Shown piece after piece: positions 8,839 to 18,251 of a stretch of 64,000 nucleotides of DNA (within the stretch, counting starts at the first letter, position 1; every line of letters begins with the position of its first letter). The stretch covers positions 5,418,392-5,482,391 of the forward strand of contig NZ_CP031153.1 of assembly GCF_003352465.1 (NCBI RefSeq), in the 5' to 3' direction. Under the pieces are notes generated by a model. It made no database searches and was not told where the DNA came from. It was given only the letters and a program-made list of their open reading frames with translations. Source of the stretch: Kordia sp. SMS9 (GTDB lineage: Bacteria; Bacteroidota; Bacteroidia; Flavobacteriales; Flavobacteriaceae). The translations under genes were made by a program, and so were the position numbers.

Positions 8839-9834
8839 TTAGTGTTGTGTTTTGTCTGGCATTGCAAGTGTATCGCTCAGCATTGGCTTTTTGAAAAAAT
8901 CACTGTGTACACCTTTTGCAGCTAGTTTTATTTTGAAGATGGAACCTGCCATTGGATATTTTGCCGTTTCTGCCTCAGTCATGTCCAAGTTTGAGGTGGT
9001 GATGTAGAGTATGTCTAAGTTTTCACCGCCAAAAGCACACGAAGTTACATTGTGTGCCGGCACTTTTATTTTTTGAATGAGTTTTCCTGTTTTCGGATTG
9101 TAGTTGGCAATGCAGTCGCCATTCCACAAACCAACATACAATAGGTCGTTTTCGTCAATTGCCATTCCGTCAGGTGAACCTTCTTCTTTTGGAATGGTCA
9201 CTACGATTCTTTCGTTGGAAATGGTGTTGGTGTTTTCATCAAAATCAAACGCTTTGATATGTGTTGTGGGCGTATCAATATAATACATCGTTTTGTGATC
9301 TTTGGACCAAACAATTCCGTTAGAAATGGTAATATTTCCTAACATTTTAGCTACGTTTCCGCTTGCGTTTACTTTGTATAAATTCCCGCCAGGATTCGTC
9401 TGTGAGTAATCCATAGAGCCAATCCATAGGTTTCCGTTGGGATCACATTTTCCATCGTTCAAGCGTGTTCCTGTGTTTTCGGCTTCAACATCGGTTAGTT
9501 TTGTGATTTCTTCTGTGGCAATATCTACCACATACACGCCATCATTGAGCGCCACAATTACTTTATTTTTTTCTTCCGAGGGCACCACAGTTCCAATGGG
9601 CGCGGGCATTTTTATTTCTTTGTTCGTTTTGCTTTTCGGATCGTATATATTGAGTGATTCCCCAATAATATCTACCCAATACAACACTTTATTTTTGTAA
9701 TCCCAAAAAGCTCCTTCGCCAAGTTTCGCAGGAATTTTGTATTCGAGTTTAGCCACAAGTTCTTTAGGTGTCGGCGTATTGTTTTTGCAACTGATGAGTG
9801 CTAAAAATAGTACGAGTACGATTGTTTTATTCAT
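8839..9834 (-). CDS. SMP-30/gluconolactonase-like beta-propeller lipoprotein
   Basis: This 331-residue protein has a lipobox (LVLFLALISC, Cys near residue 16) and a six-bladed propeller of the SMP-30/gluconolactonase/LRE family. Blade signatures include LGEGAFWDYKNKVLYWVDI, RLNDGKCDPNGNLWIGSM, GIVWSKDHKTMYYIDT and SPDGMAIDEND. The Asn, Asp and Glu residues expected to bind the metal are present in these motifs. Family members hydrolyse sugar lactones, so this one may act on an oxidised sugar from the cluster. It lies between the FG-GAP lipoprotein (30 bases upstream) and the GH3 gene (1 base downstream), clearly one operon. The specific substrate is not known. Confidence 0.88.
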   Translation of the reverse strand: MNKTIVLVLFLALISCKNNTPTPKELVAKLEYKIPAKLGEGAFWDYKNKVLYWVDIIGESLNIYDPKSKTNKEIKMPAPIGTVVPSEEKNKVIVALNDGVYVVDIATEEITKLTDVEAENTGTRLNDGKCDPNGNLWIGSMDYSQTNPGGNLYKVNASGNVAKMLGNITISNGIVWSKDHKTMYYIDTPTTHIKAFDFDENTNTISNERIVVTIPKEEGSPDGMAIDENDLLYVGLWNGDCIANYNPKTGKLIQKIKVPAHNVTSCAFGGENLDILYITTSNLDMTEAETAKYPMAGSIFKIKLAAKGVHSDFFKKPMLSDTLAMPDKTQH

Positions 9835-9863
9835 GTATTTTTGGTGTAAAAGGTTATATAGTA

Positions 9864-12800
9864 CTACAATTTGCGTTTGTTGTTATGTTTGATAAATTGT
9901 ATGTAATCGTTGTTTTTTATTGATAGAATGTACGATGCGTTTCCGATGGTGATTTGTTGCAAATCTTTCACGTCTCCCGAAGTGTAAAATCCGCTTTGTG
10001 TTACTGGAATTGCTTGAAAGTTTCCGTTGCCATCACCTTTTAGGAAAGCACCATAACTGGCATCATTTCGCGGGGTTTCTACTTCCGAATTGTATAAGTT
10101 TCCAGCGACCAACGCATCTAAATTACCATCGTTATCATAATCATCTACGAGAATTTGATTGATGCTAGAGAATTGAACTTCTATCGGCAATTCGTGAATT
10201 TTAAAACCGTTTTCGGTATTTTCAAGATAGATACTTGCAAAAGATTTTATTTGATAGTGCAAAGCGTTTTCTAGGTTTTTCTTTCCGTAGACATCAATCA
10301 GCGTTGCCGTTGCATATTCGTCATAGTTTTTAAATTTCTGCTTGATGCCTGGCACTTGCTGCGACGAACATTGACGTCCGCGCACTGGATACTGTTCGCC
10401 ATCATCATAGTAACTTAGCACAATATCTTCTTTTTGGTTTTTGTCGAAATCTTCTACGTAAATGTCAAAAGTTTCATCTTCCGTTGCTTTGTATTTGTAG
10501 TTCAATCCGTTGTTTCCGATGAGATAATCTAAATCGCCATCATTGTCAAAATCACCTTGTTGGATGCTCCACCACCAACCTGTCGTTTCTTGAAGGTTCA
10601 TTGTTTCGGTGATGTTTTCAAAAACACCTTGATTGTTTTGCAAAATGGTGATTGGCATCCATTCTCCGACAAGGAGTATATCTTCCCAAGAATCGTTGTT
10701 AAAATCGGTTATGATTGCGCTGGTTGCCATTCCGATTCCTTCCAAAGAAGGTGACACTTTTTTGGTGTTGTCTTCAAATTGTACAGCATCTTTTGAAGAT
10801 TTATTTTCTAGCAAGTAACTAGATGTGGGAAACGGATATTTTCCTGGCGTTTGTCTTCCAAGCACCAATATGTCTTGCTTTCCGTCTTTGTTATAATCTA
10901 ATGTGTACGCTCTTGAACCGCTAATTTTAGTGTCGGGAAGCGCATTTTCATTTTTTTGAAAGTTGCCTTTTCCGTCATTGATGTACAGACGATCTTTGAG
11001 AAAGTTGGAATTGTTTGCAAATTCATAGCCGCCGCTTACTACATATAAATCTTGATCGCCATCTTGATCGGGATCGAAAAATAACGCGCCCACATCTTCC
11101 GAAATTTTATCTGCATCAAAATCAGCTCGCTTTTGAGGTTTGAATCCTGCTGTTGTTTGTAAATATAACGTAGAAGTTAGCCCAAAAGATCCACCTAAAA
11201 AGATATCTTCTAAACCATCGTTATTGACATCTGCTGTGGCAGTTGCGGGTCCGAGTGTAGACATTTTGTGTGGCAATAATACTTGCGTTGCAAAATCGTC
11301 GTGATCGTTTTCGAAATGTTTGATGGTTTTGGAAAGTGGTGTGTTGGTGGTGAAGAGGTGTTCATTTCGACTCCGCTCAATGTGAACGCTCGATGTGACA
11401 GTAGTTGTGTGGTTTAGGACGAGTGTTTGATTGGTTTTTATATTTTTTTGGGTGTAGCTATTTCCATCGTTCCAAATGACTTTGAGACTGTCTATTTGTG
11501 TGGCTTTGTTCAATCCGAAATGCAATTCGGGCGCTACGGAAGATTGAAATCCTCTTGTTAATGTCAGTTCTTGTACTTGTTGTTTTCCGTCTACATAGAT
11601 CGTAACGCGTGAACCTAAACCGTGTTTGTTTTTTTCCGTTCCTTGCAGTTGAATTTTTAGATAATTGTTAGAAGCATTGTTTTTGAAAATAACTGCTTCT
11701 TCGTCTATATTGTTGAGAATAATTTCTAGATCGCCATCGTTGTCCAAATCGGCGTAGACTGCTCCGTTTGAGAAACCTTTGTGTGCTATGCCCCAATCTT
11801 GGTTGGCTTTTTTGAATTCCAATCCGCCGAGATTTTTAAACATGAAATTATCAATTTTCTCACTGGGAATTTGCGCACTCTTTTCAACTAGTGAAAGCTC
11901 GTCGTATTCCTTTTTCCCTATTTTTTTGAAGAAGTCTTTGTTGTTGATTTCTTTTCGTGTGCCATTGCTGACAAATAGATCTTTGTGTGAATCGTTGTCA
12001 AAATCGGCAAATAATGGTGCCCAGCTCCAATCGGTAGATGATGTTCCTGTTAAGCGTGAAATGTTGGCAAATTTTGGCACGCCATTTTCCATAAATCCTG
12101 AGTTGAGTTGCAAACAATTGTGCATGTATTGATAGTGAAATCCGTACAATACCGTTTCGTAAAACAAGCGCGGATTCATGCTTGCCATGTTTGCTTTTTG
12201 ACGACGGTTGTTATCTGCGTCCATATCAGCTTGAAAAATGTCTAAGAAACCATCATTGTTAATGTCTGCAATGTCAACGCCCATTCCGTAAAACGCGGTT
12301 TGATTGGTTGCTTCTTTGATGACTTCTGTAAAGGTTCCATCTTGATTGTTGATGTACATAAAATCAGGAATGCTGTAATCGTTTGAGACATAGATATCCA
12401 GCCAGCCGTCATTGTTCAAGTCTGCGGCAGCGATTCCAATAGAGAAACTGTAATTTTGTACGCCAGCTGCTTCCGACACATCGGTAAATGTTTCACCATC
12501 GTTTCTGTAGAGTTTGTCAGATTCAATCGTGTTTACATTTTCCATGCGATTTTTGTACACCATATTCGACGTGGAAGGATGCGCTATGGGATAGTTTGCC
12601 AAATACATATCTACATCGCCATCATTATCATAGTCAAAAAAGGTAGCTTGAATGGAGTTTCCTTCATCTGCTAAACCATATTTTTCAGCCGCTTCTGTAA
12701 ATGTGTTGTTTTGATTGTTGATGAACAACTGATTTTTTTTGTTGCCCTTTTTTCCAGCCACCGAACAGTAAATATCTAAATAACCATCATTGTTAATGTC

Positions 12801-13169
12801 CACCATCGTCGTTCCTGTATACCAACGGTCGTCACCTTGTAGGTTACTTTGTACAGCGATGTCTTCAAACTGTAAATCGCCTTTGTTGAGATAGAGTTTG
12901 TTTTCAACTTGATTTCCCGTGAAGAAAAGATCGGATAGTCCGTCGTTATTAATGTCGCCTACAGAAATTCCGCCTCCCATGTAAATGGACGTATAGGTGA
13001 AATAGTTGAGCGAATCGGTTTCCACCAGCGCATTGTTGAAGGTAATATTGGTTTGCTGTGCATCCAATTTGGTAAAAAGTAGTTTGTTTTCAACTACTTT
13101 TTTGTCATTTTCGGAAGCACAACCGTAGATAAGAATAAAAAGAAGTAAAGCGTTGCTCAGTCTTTTCAT
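9864..13169 (-). CDS. Large FG-GAP/VCBS repeat lipoprotein with ASPIC/UnbV domain
   Basis: This 1101-residue lipoprotein (ILIYGCASEN) has many FG-GAP blades with Ca2+-binding DxNxDG motifs, such as DINNDGLSDLF and DYDNDGDVD. A mid-protein ASPIC/UnbV domain (GLGSRVTIYVDGKQQVQ, then LTRGFQSSVAPELHFG) is followed by a second set of blades. Such proteins are common beside SusC/SusD pairs and are thought to sit on the cell surface, perhaps binding glycans; the role is not established. Between the halves, about 11355-11405 encodes residues SSVHIERSRNEHL, which look like a translated dispersed repeat inserted in frame. No frame is broken. A 266-base gap with a hairpin separates it from susD. Confidence 0.88.
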   Translation of the reverse strand: MKRLSNALLLFILIYGCASENDKKVVENKLLFTKLDAQQTNITFNNALVETDSLNYFTYTSIYMGGGISVGDINNDGLSDLFFTGNQVENKLYLNKGDLQFEDIAVQSNLQGDDRWYTGTTMVDINNDGYLDIYCSVAGKKGNKKNQLFINNQNNTFTEAAEKYGLADEGNSIQATFFDYDNDGDVDMYLANYPIAHPSTSNMVYKNRMENVNTIESDKLYRNDGETFTDVSEAAGVQNYSFSIGIAAADLNNDGWLDIYVSNDYSIPDFMYINNQDGTFTEVIKEATNQTAFYGMGVDIADINNDGFLDIFQADMDADNNRRQKANMASMNPRLFYETVLYGFHYQYMHNCLQLNSGFMENGVPKFANISRLTGTSSTDWSWAPLFADFDNDSHKDLFVSNGTRKEINNKDFFKKIGKKEYDELSLVEKSAQIPSEKIDNFMFKNLGGLEFKKANQDWGIAHKGFSNGAVYADLDNDGDLEIILNNIDEEAVIFKNNASNNYLKIQLQGTEKNKHGLGSRVTIYVDGKQQVQELTLTRGFQSSVAPELHFGLNKATQIDSLKVIWNDGNSYTQKNIKTNQTLVLNHTTTVTSSVHIERSRNEHLFTTNTPLSKTIKHFENDHDDFATQVLLPHKMSTLGPATATADVNNDGLEDIFLGGSFGLTSTLYLQTTAGFKPQKRADFDADKISEDVGALFFDPDQDGDQDLYVVSGGYEFANNSNFLKDRLYINDGKGNFQKNENALPDTKISGSRAYTLDYNKDGKQDILVLGRQTPGKYPFPTSSYLLENKSSKDAVQFEDNTKKVSPSLEGIGMATSAIITDFNNDSWEDILLVGEWMPITILQNNQGVFENITETMNLQETTGWWWSIQQGDFDNDGDLDYLIGNNGLNYKYKATEDETFDIYVEDFDKNQKEDIVLSYYDDGEQYPVRGRQCSSQQVPGIKQKFKNYDEYATATLIDVYGKKNLENALHYQIKSFASIYLENTENGFKIHELPIEVQFSSINQILVDDYDNDGNLDALVAGNLYNSEVETPRNDASYGAFLKGDGNGNFQAIPVTQSGFYTSGDVKDLQQITIGNASYILSIKNNDYIQFIKHNNKRKL
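11358..11400. repeat. Dispersed repeat inserted inside the FG-GAP gene
   Basis: The sequence TTCATTTCGACTCCGCTCAA plus TGTGAACGCTCGATGTGAC resembles the CGACTCCGCTCA-type intergenic repeat seen also at 5139-5160 and, as a relative, at 22246-22262. It is read in frame as HIERSRN-type residues in the linker after the UnbV domain. Confidence 0.5.
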
Positions 13170-13344
13170 TTTTAGGGTTGGATTATGGTTGTTTTGTGAA
13201 TTGAATACTAGAACGCTTCGAGCATATATTGTTATGGAAGCAACTAGTTATCAATTGTAAGATACTAATTTTGATCAGTTTTAATGCAACGCATGTTTTT
13301 GATTGCGCCATATCAGGCTTATCAAAAATGAGTTTCATTAAAAT

Positions 13345-13376
13345 AACAAAGCAGCATGAGTACATACTGCTTTGTT
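13345..13376 (-). terminator. Hairpin after susD
   Basis: A perfect 10-bp inverted repeat, AACAAAGCAG and CTGCTTTGTT, with a 12-base loop, lies 60 bases past the susD stop. On the minus strand it is followed by ATTTTA, so it could end or attenuate transcription between susCD and the downstream FG-GAP/GH3 genes. Confidence 0.55.
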
Positions 13377-13435
13377 ACAGCAATTCAAATAGTGTATTAT
13401 TTTATTAGATACTTTACGCTATTGTATACTGTTGA

Positions 13436-14983
13436 TTAGTATCCAGGATTTTGATCACTGATAGATATTTCTGGATTTTTATCAATTTCTGTAATTGGAA
13501 TTGGGAATAGATCATTTTTAGGTGCATATCCTGTTCCTGATAGTTCTGTTGCAGCTCTTCCCCAACGAACTAAGTCCCAAAAACGTTGTCCTTCGTGAGC
13601 CAATTCTAAGAATTTTTCTTCTACGATGGCATCAAATAAATCCGTTCCAGCGAGTGACATACTTACATCTGCCAATCCTGCTCGGTTTCTTATTTTGTTG
13701 AGTTCTGTACGTGCGTTTCCGTCTTGTCCTACTTTGTTGTATGCTTCTGCGGCTAGTAATAATACTTCTGCATAACGAAAGATTCTAAAGTTGGTACTGT
13801 AGTTTAATTCACGAACACCGCCATCACTTGTTTCTTCTGCTCTTGAGGCATATTTTATTCTGATGGCACCTTCATAATCCCAAATGACACCTCCAGTAGC
13901 ACTTGTTGGATCTACACCTCCACCTGCAGCAACTAATTCTGCTTCTGTGAGTAAAGTAGCGGCTTTTCTTTGCGTATCTCCCGCAGCATCAAACGCAGCG
14001 GCTAATTTTGACGTTGGCAGATTGAATCCCCATCCGTTTAATAATCCTGTTCCCGTTACGTCAAAGATTCCGTCACCTCTAGGTCCCATTAACTGAATGT
14101 GTAAGTTGCTTTCGTTTCTTCCGCCCCAAGCGATATTTCCCCAGTCTCTTGCGGTGTTAGATACGAATCCTATTTCTACTAAAGATTCTATTCCAAATTC
14201 TGAACCAATCGACCAAACATCATTGATATTAGGTTCTAAATCGTGTGCTCCATTTCCGATTACAGATTGGAAATACGGAATGGATTCGGAGTATTTTTCT
14301 TGGAACACCAATACTTTTCCCATGAGTGCTTCTGCCGCTCCTTTAGAGAATCTGAATGCGTCTGCTAAGGCTGTTTTTTCTGGTAAATTGGCAATGGCTT
14401 CTGCTAAGTCTTCTTCTACTTGTGTGTAAATGTCTGCTCGTGGCGATTTTGCCAATCCGAAATCTGCAGCTCCTTGCGGAAGTGTTAAACGCAATGGCAC
14501 ATCTCCAAACATGGTTGTTAATTCAAAATAACACCAAGCTCTGATGAATTTTGCTTCTGCAGTAGCTCTGCCAGCATTGCTTAATGTGCTTTCTTTTAGG
14601 CTTTCAATCACTAAATTAGCAAGCGCAATGGTACTATAAAAGTTGTTCCATACGTTTTCAATGGAACCATTTGCAGTAGAGATATTGGCATAATCGTCAA
14701 TGTCTTGTAACTGCGGTTGATCACTGGAATTTCCTCCAGCAGCATTGGCATCATCTCCTGGCAATAATTTTACAAGAAAGGCACTGTGCCAATCTTTACT
14801 ATAGTTTAAGTGCATTAAGTCATATATTCCAACGACTGCTGCTTCTACATTGTCTTCCGTTTGGAAGAATGTTTCTAGGTCTTCTACATTTTCAGGAGGA
14901 TTGGTAGTAAAGTCGTCACTACAAGCTAGTATTCCTAAAAATAGTACTACGGCGGTTAAAAAAATGTTTTTTTTCATTTTCAA
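13436..14983 (-). CDS. susD: SusD/RagB-family glycan-binding lipoprotein
   Basis: This 515-residue outer-surface lipoprotein (FLGILACSDDF, Cys near residue 21) belongs to the SusD/RagB family. The N-terminal SusD-like region contains the VEAAVVGIYDLM helix and the tetratricopeptide-like segment AEAKFIRAWCYFELTTMFGDVPL. The C-terminal RagB part has FRIFRYAEVLLLAAEAYNKVG and ends with a FWDLVRWGRA block and the usual NPGY-type terminus. SusD caps the SusC channel and grips the glycan. The gene lies 15 bases after susC in the same operon. The ligand cannot be inferred. A second ATG two codons in (14977) is an equally good start. Confidence 0.95.
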   Translation of the reverse strand: MKMKKNIFLTAVVLFLGILACSDDFTTNPPENVEDLETFFQTEDNVEAAVVGIYDLMHLNYSKDWHSAFLVKLLPGDDANAAGGNSSDQPQLQDIDDYANISTANGSIENVWNNFYSTIALANLVIESLKESTLSNAGRATAEAKFIRAWCYFELTTMFGDVPLRLTLPQGAADFGLAKSPRADIYTQVEEDLAEAIANLPEKTALADAFRFSKGAAEALMGKVLVFQEKYSESIPYFQSVIGNGAHDLEPNINDVWSIGSEFGIESLVEIGFVSNTARDWGNIAWGGRNESNLHIQLMGPRGDGIFDVTGTGLLNGWGFNLPTSKLAAAFDAAGDTQRKAATLLTEAELVAAGGGVDPTSATGGVIWDYEGAIRIKYASRAEETSDGGVRELNYSTNFRIFRYAEVLLLAAEAYNKVGQDGNARTELNKIRNRAGLADVSMSLAGTDLFDAIVEEKFLELAHEGQRFWDLVRWGRAATELSGTGYAPKNDLFPIPITEIDKNPEISISDQNPGY

Positions 14984-14998
14984 AAAGTTTTTTTTTGA

Positions 14999-17900
14999 TT
15001 AAAAGTCTAGAGCCAACCCAAAGATCATCCTTGCGGCTGTTGGGTAATACCCTCTATCTACTCCAATGTCATTAAATCCAAAGTTTCCAATTTCAGGATC
15101 GAGTCCTCTGAATTTAGTGAAGGTAAAGAAATCATCTAAAGATAAGTATAATCTTAGATTATTTACGTGCAATTTCTCAGACATCTTTTGAGGTAATGTG
15201 TATCCGAATTGAATTTGCTTAATTCTCATGTATGAACCATCTTCTACCATCAAGTCAGTATCGTACGCATCTGTAATGGTTGCTGCTGATGGGAAAGTTG
15301 CATTATCACCTGGGTTTTGCCATCTTTCATCAAAATAATGTACAAGTTTGTTGGTGATAGGTCGAGAAGGTTGGTTGTACGATGTAAAGATATCGTTGCC
15401 CAAACTTCCTTGGTATTGTAAGTTAAAGTCGAATGCTTTGTATTGAAACGCGATGTTTCCTCCAAATAATACATCAGGATGTGGTGAACCGATGAATGTT
15501 TTATCCGCATTGGTAATGTTTCCGTCGCCATCAGTATCTACACGTTGTAATTCTCCTGTAGCAGGATCGACACCATTGGTTTGGTATCCGAAGAAATACC
15601 ATGCTGGCAATCCTTCTGTGAATCGTGTAATTCCGTCATCATTTTGTGGCGCTCCTGCTCCACGAATAGAAGTTCCTGGTGGTAAAAACTGGATTTCGGT
15701 AACTTCATTATCTAAGGTAGATAAGTTGGCGTTGATTTGATATTTGAAAGCGTTGTCGTTATTAGAATAGCCCACTTCAAATTCGAGACCTTTGTTGACA
15801 ATGGTACCTGCATTGAATTCGTTTGAAGTAAATCCTGCAGAACCTGGCGTGATTAAACTCCCGTCAGATACAATTAAGTCTTCTGTGGTTTTCTTAAAGT
15901 AATCTACAGAGAAACGTAATTTATTTTCCAACGCTCTCAAGTCAATACCAAAGTTGGTTTGCGTAGAGGTTTCCCATACTAAGTTGTTATTGGCAAAGCC
16001 TGTAATTTGCGCTCCACCTTGCCCTAAGTAATCAATTGGCAATCCGTTGATGTTTCTTGTGATACTGATAATATCAGAGTTTCCTGCGAGGTTCGATTTG
16101 TTTCCGTTTTGCCCCCAACTTCCTCGTATTTTAAAGTAATTTATAAATGAATCTTCTTTCCAAAAGTCTTCTTTAGAAGCTACCCAACCTGCTGAGAATG
16201 CTGGAAAATTACCAGCTTTATTTGCCGTTGGGAATTTATCGGAACGATCGCGTCTGAAAGATGCTTCAAATAAGTACTTGCCCGCATAATCATAGGACAA
16301 TCTACCATACATTGACACTAAGTTATCTCTAAAAGTGACAATATTATCGGTTCTATCGTCAACCGTAAATGCTGGTGAATCTAAATCAAATCCTGTAAAA
16401 TCAGGAATTGCTGCCGAACCTGTCCTTGACGAAACTGTTGGCACTTCAAAATCTTCCGCAGAATATCCTGCCAGTAATGAGAAATTATGATCTCCAAACG
16501 ATTTCGTATAGGTAGCAAAGTTTTCCCATAACCAACGTTCCGTTCGCACTCTTGATTCCGACGCGGTGTATGCTGTATTCTGTGCTTCAGAAGCTACAAA
16601 ATAAGGTGTGACTGTGTTTTCATTTAAGAAATCTCCATATTCATATCCAAATCTAGAAGTAAACGTTAAGCCTTCTAAAATGGTAAACTTCCCATAAATG
16701 GTAGATAAGAATTGGTTGTTGGTATTTAAGGTTCTATTTACATCTGCAAATGCTACGGGATTAAGTACTTCACCTGTTGAATAGGTTGGATATCCATATA
16801 CAGCACCATAACTGGTTGTTAGTAATGGTACATCTGGAAATCCGTTATTTGCAGCTCTATTGAATACCTCTGCAGGCACTTCTCCGATACCGTATTTCAC
16901 GGGCGTTAATGGATCCAATACTAAGGCATTTTGAATCACACCACGCGTATCATTATTTTCCTGCACGCCTCTTCTTTTTATGAATGAGGTTGTAGCACTT
17001 ACGCCTGCTTCAAACCATTTGGTCACTTCACTTTTAAGGTTTAAACGCAAGGCAGTTCTTTTAAAAGAAGAATTTTTTTGAGACACAATACCATCTTGAT
17101 CTGTATGTGCAATAGATGCATAATATGAGATTCCTGCTGCTTCTCCCGATAGACTTACATCATACCGTTGCATAAAAGCAACATCAAATACTTCATCTAC
17201 CCAATTGGTGTCCACGCCATTATCTACCACAGAAGTAACTCCAGCTTCATTCATATAGGTCACAAACTCAGAAGCATTCATTAATTCAATATCACTTTGC
17301 AAAAATTGAAGTCCAATTTGCGAACTAAAATTTACTTTTACTCCTTTTCCTTTCCCTCTTTTCGTCGTAATAATGATGACACCATTTGCACCTTCTGTAC
17401 CATAAATTGCTGCAGATGCGGCATCTTTTAATACTTCTAAGTTTTCAATATCGGATGGTGGAATGTTATCAATATTAGAAACTTTCATCCCATCTACAAT
17501 AAATAAAGGCTCTGAACTACCACTAGATCCTGTACCCCTAATACGAATTCGGGCTCCAGAACCTGGCGAACCAGAAGAAGACGAAACCGTTACCCCCGAA
17601 GTACGACCTTGCAAGGCTTGTTCTACTCGTTGATTGGAGACACTTTTAATATCTTCCGCATTTACACTCGAAATAGCACCCGTTACTAAACTTTTCTTTT
17701 TAGCTCCATATCCTACAACAACTACTTCATCTAATGCACTTTGATCTTCTTCAAGCGTAACATTAATTGTTTTTTGTTCTCCTACAGGAATTTCCTGGGT
17801 TTTGTAACCCACATAACTAAATACTAAAATGTCGGTTGATTTTACATTTTGAATAGTATACTCACCATCAAAATTTGTGGCTGTTCCATTATCCGTTCCT

Positions 17901-18034
17901 TTTACAGAAACATTCACTCCGGGAACTGGTCCCGTTGCGTCAGAAACAACACCTGAAATTTCTTGTGCATATAAAATACTGAACGATGACAGCAACATTA
18001 TCAAGAAAAAGTTTTTAAAAAATTTGTTTTTCAT
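14999..18034 (-). CDS. susC: SusC/RagA TonB-dependent outer-membrane transporter
   Basis: This 1011-residue protein has a signal peptide ending near SILYAQ. A carboxypeptidase-like CNA-B domain comes next (EISGVVSDATGPVPGVNVSV), then a TonB box/plug region (LDEVVVVGYGAKKKSLVTGAIS), the plug motif VLKDAASAAIYGTEGANGVI, and a 22-strand barrel ending in the typical aromatic Phe (IFGLALDF). With SusD it imports oligosaccharides across the outer membrane using TonB energy. It is the first gene of the leftward operon. The 217-base gap before the divergent araC gene holds a likely operator palindrome. Confidence 0.96.
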   Translation of the reverse strand: MKNKFFKNFFLIMLLSSFSILYAQEISGVVSDATGPVPGVNVSVKGTDNGTATNFDGEYTIQNVKSTDILVFSYVGYKTQEIPVGEQKTINVTLEEDQSALDEVVVVGYGAKKKSLVTGAISSVNAEDIKSVSNQRVEQALQGRTSGVTVSSSSGSPGSGARIRIRGTGSSGSSEPLFIVDGMKVSNIDNIPPSDIENLEVLKDAASAAIYGTEGANGVIIITTKRGKGKGVKVNFSSQIGLQFLQSDIELMNASEFVTYMNEAGVTSVVDNGVDTNWVDEVFDVAFMQRYDVSLSGEAAGISYYASIAHTDQDGIVSQKNSSFKRTALRLNLKSEVTKWFEAGVSATTSFIKRRGVQENNDTRGVIQNALVLDPLTPVKYGIGEVPAEVFNRAANNGFPDVPLLTTSYGAVYGYPTYSTGEVLNPVAFADVNRTLNTNNQFLSTIYGKFTILEGLTFTSRFGYEYGDFLNENTVTPYFVASEAQNTAYTASESRVRTERWLWENFATYTKSFGDHNFSLLAGYSAEDFEVPTVSSRTGSAAIPDFTGFDLDSPAFTVDDRTDNIVTFRDNLVSMYGRLSYDYAGKYLFEASFRRDRSDKFPTANKAGNFPAFSAGWVASKEDFWKEDSFINYFKIRGSWGQNGNKSNLAGNSDIISITRNINGLPIDYLGQGGAQITGFANNNLVWETSTQTNFGIDLRALENKLRFSVDYFKKTTEDLIVSDGSLITPGSAGFTSNEFNAGTIVNKGLEFEVGYSNNDNAFKYQINANLSTLDNEVTEIQFLPPGTSIRGAGAPQNDDGITRFTEGLPAWYFFGYQTNGVDPATGELQRVDTDGDGNITNADKTFIGSPHPDVLFGGNIAFQYKAFDFNLQYQGSLGNDIFTSYNQPSRPITNKLVHYFDERWQNPGDNATFPSAATITDAYDTDLMVEDGSYMRIKQIQFGYTLPQKMSEKLHVNNLRLYLSLDDFFTFTKFRGLDPEIGNFGFNDIGVDRGYYPTAARMIFGLALDF

Positions 18035-18156
18035 ATTGTTAATTAATTAGGCTATTGGTTAGGTAAAAAGCATTTTTTAAGCTGTTTATTATCAAAAAAT
18101 GAATAAACACATTACATTATTTTCATCTTCTTAAACAAAAAATCATTTTATTTGCA

Positions 18157-18164
18157 CAAATGTA
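18157..18164 (-). promoter_or_regulatory. Putative susC -7 box
   Basis: Read on the minus strand it is TACATTTG, matching TAnnTTTG. No TTTG is found at the expected -33 distance, which would fit an activator-dependent promoter. The palindrome at 18190-18229 begins 26 bases upstream. Confidence 0.35.
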
Positions 18165-18189
18165 TACTCAATATTAACAAATCTTTAAT

Positions 18190-18229
18190 ACAATTTTATC
18201 AAATGTCAATATATTTTTGATAAAATTGT
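18190..18229. promoter_or_regulatory. 14-bp inverted repeat, candidate AraC operator
   Basis: ACAATTTTATCAAA (18190-18203) and its exact complement TTTGATAAAATTGT (18216-18229) are separated by 12 bases. The palindrome lies between the divergent susC and araC starts and ends 22 bases before the araC ATG. It could bind the AraC-type regulator, or repress araC itself. It is not followed by a T-tract on either strand, so a terminator is less likely. Confidence 0.55.
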
Positions 18230-18251
18230 GTTAAATTAAGTTCAGTCATTT

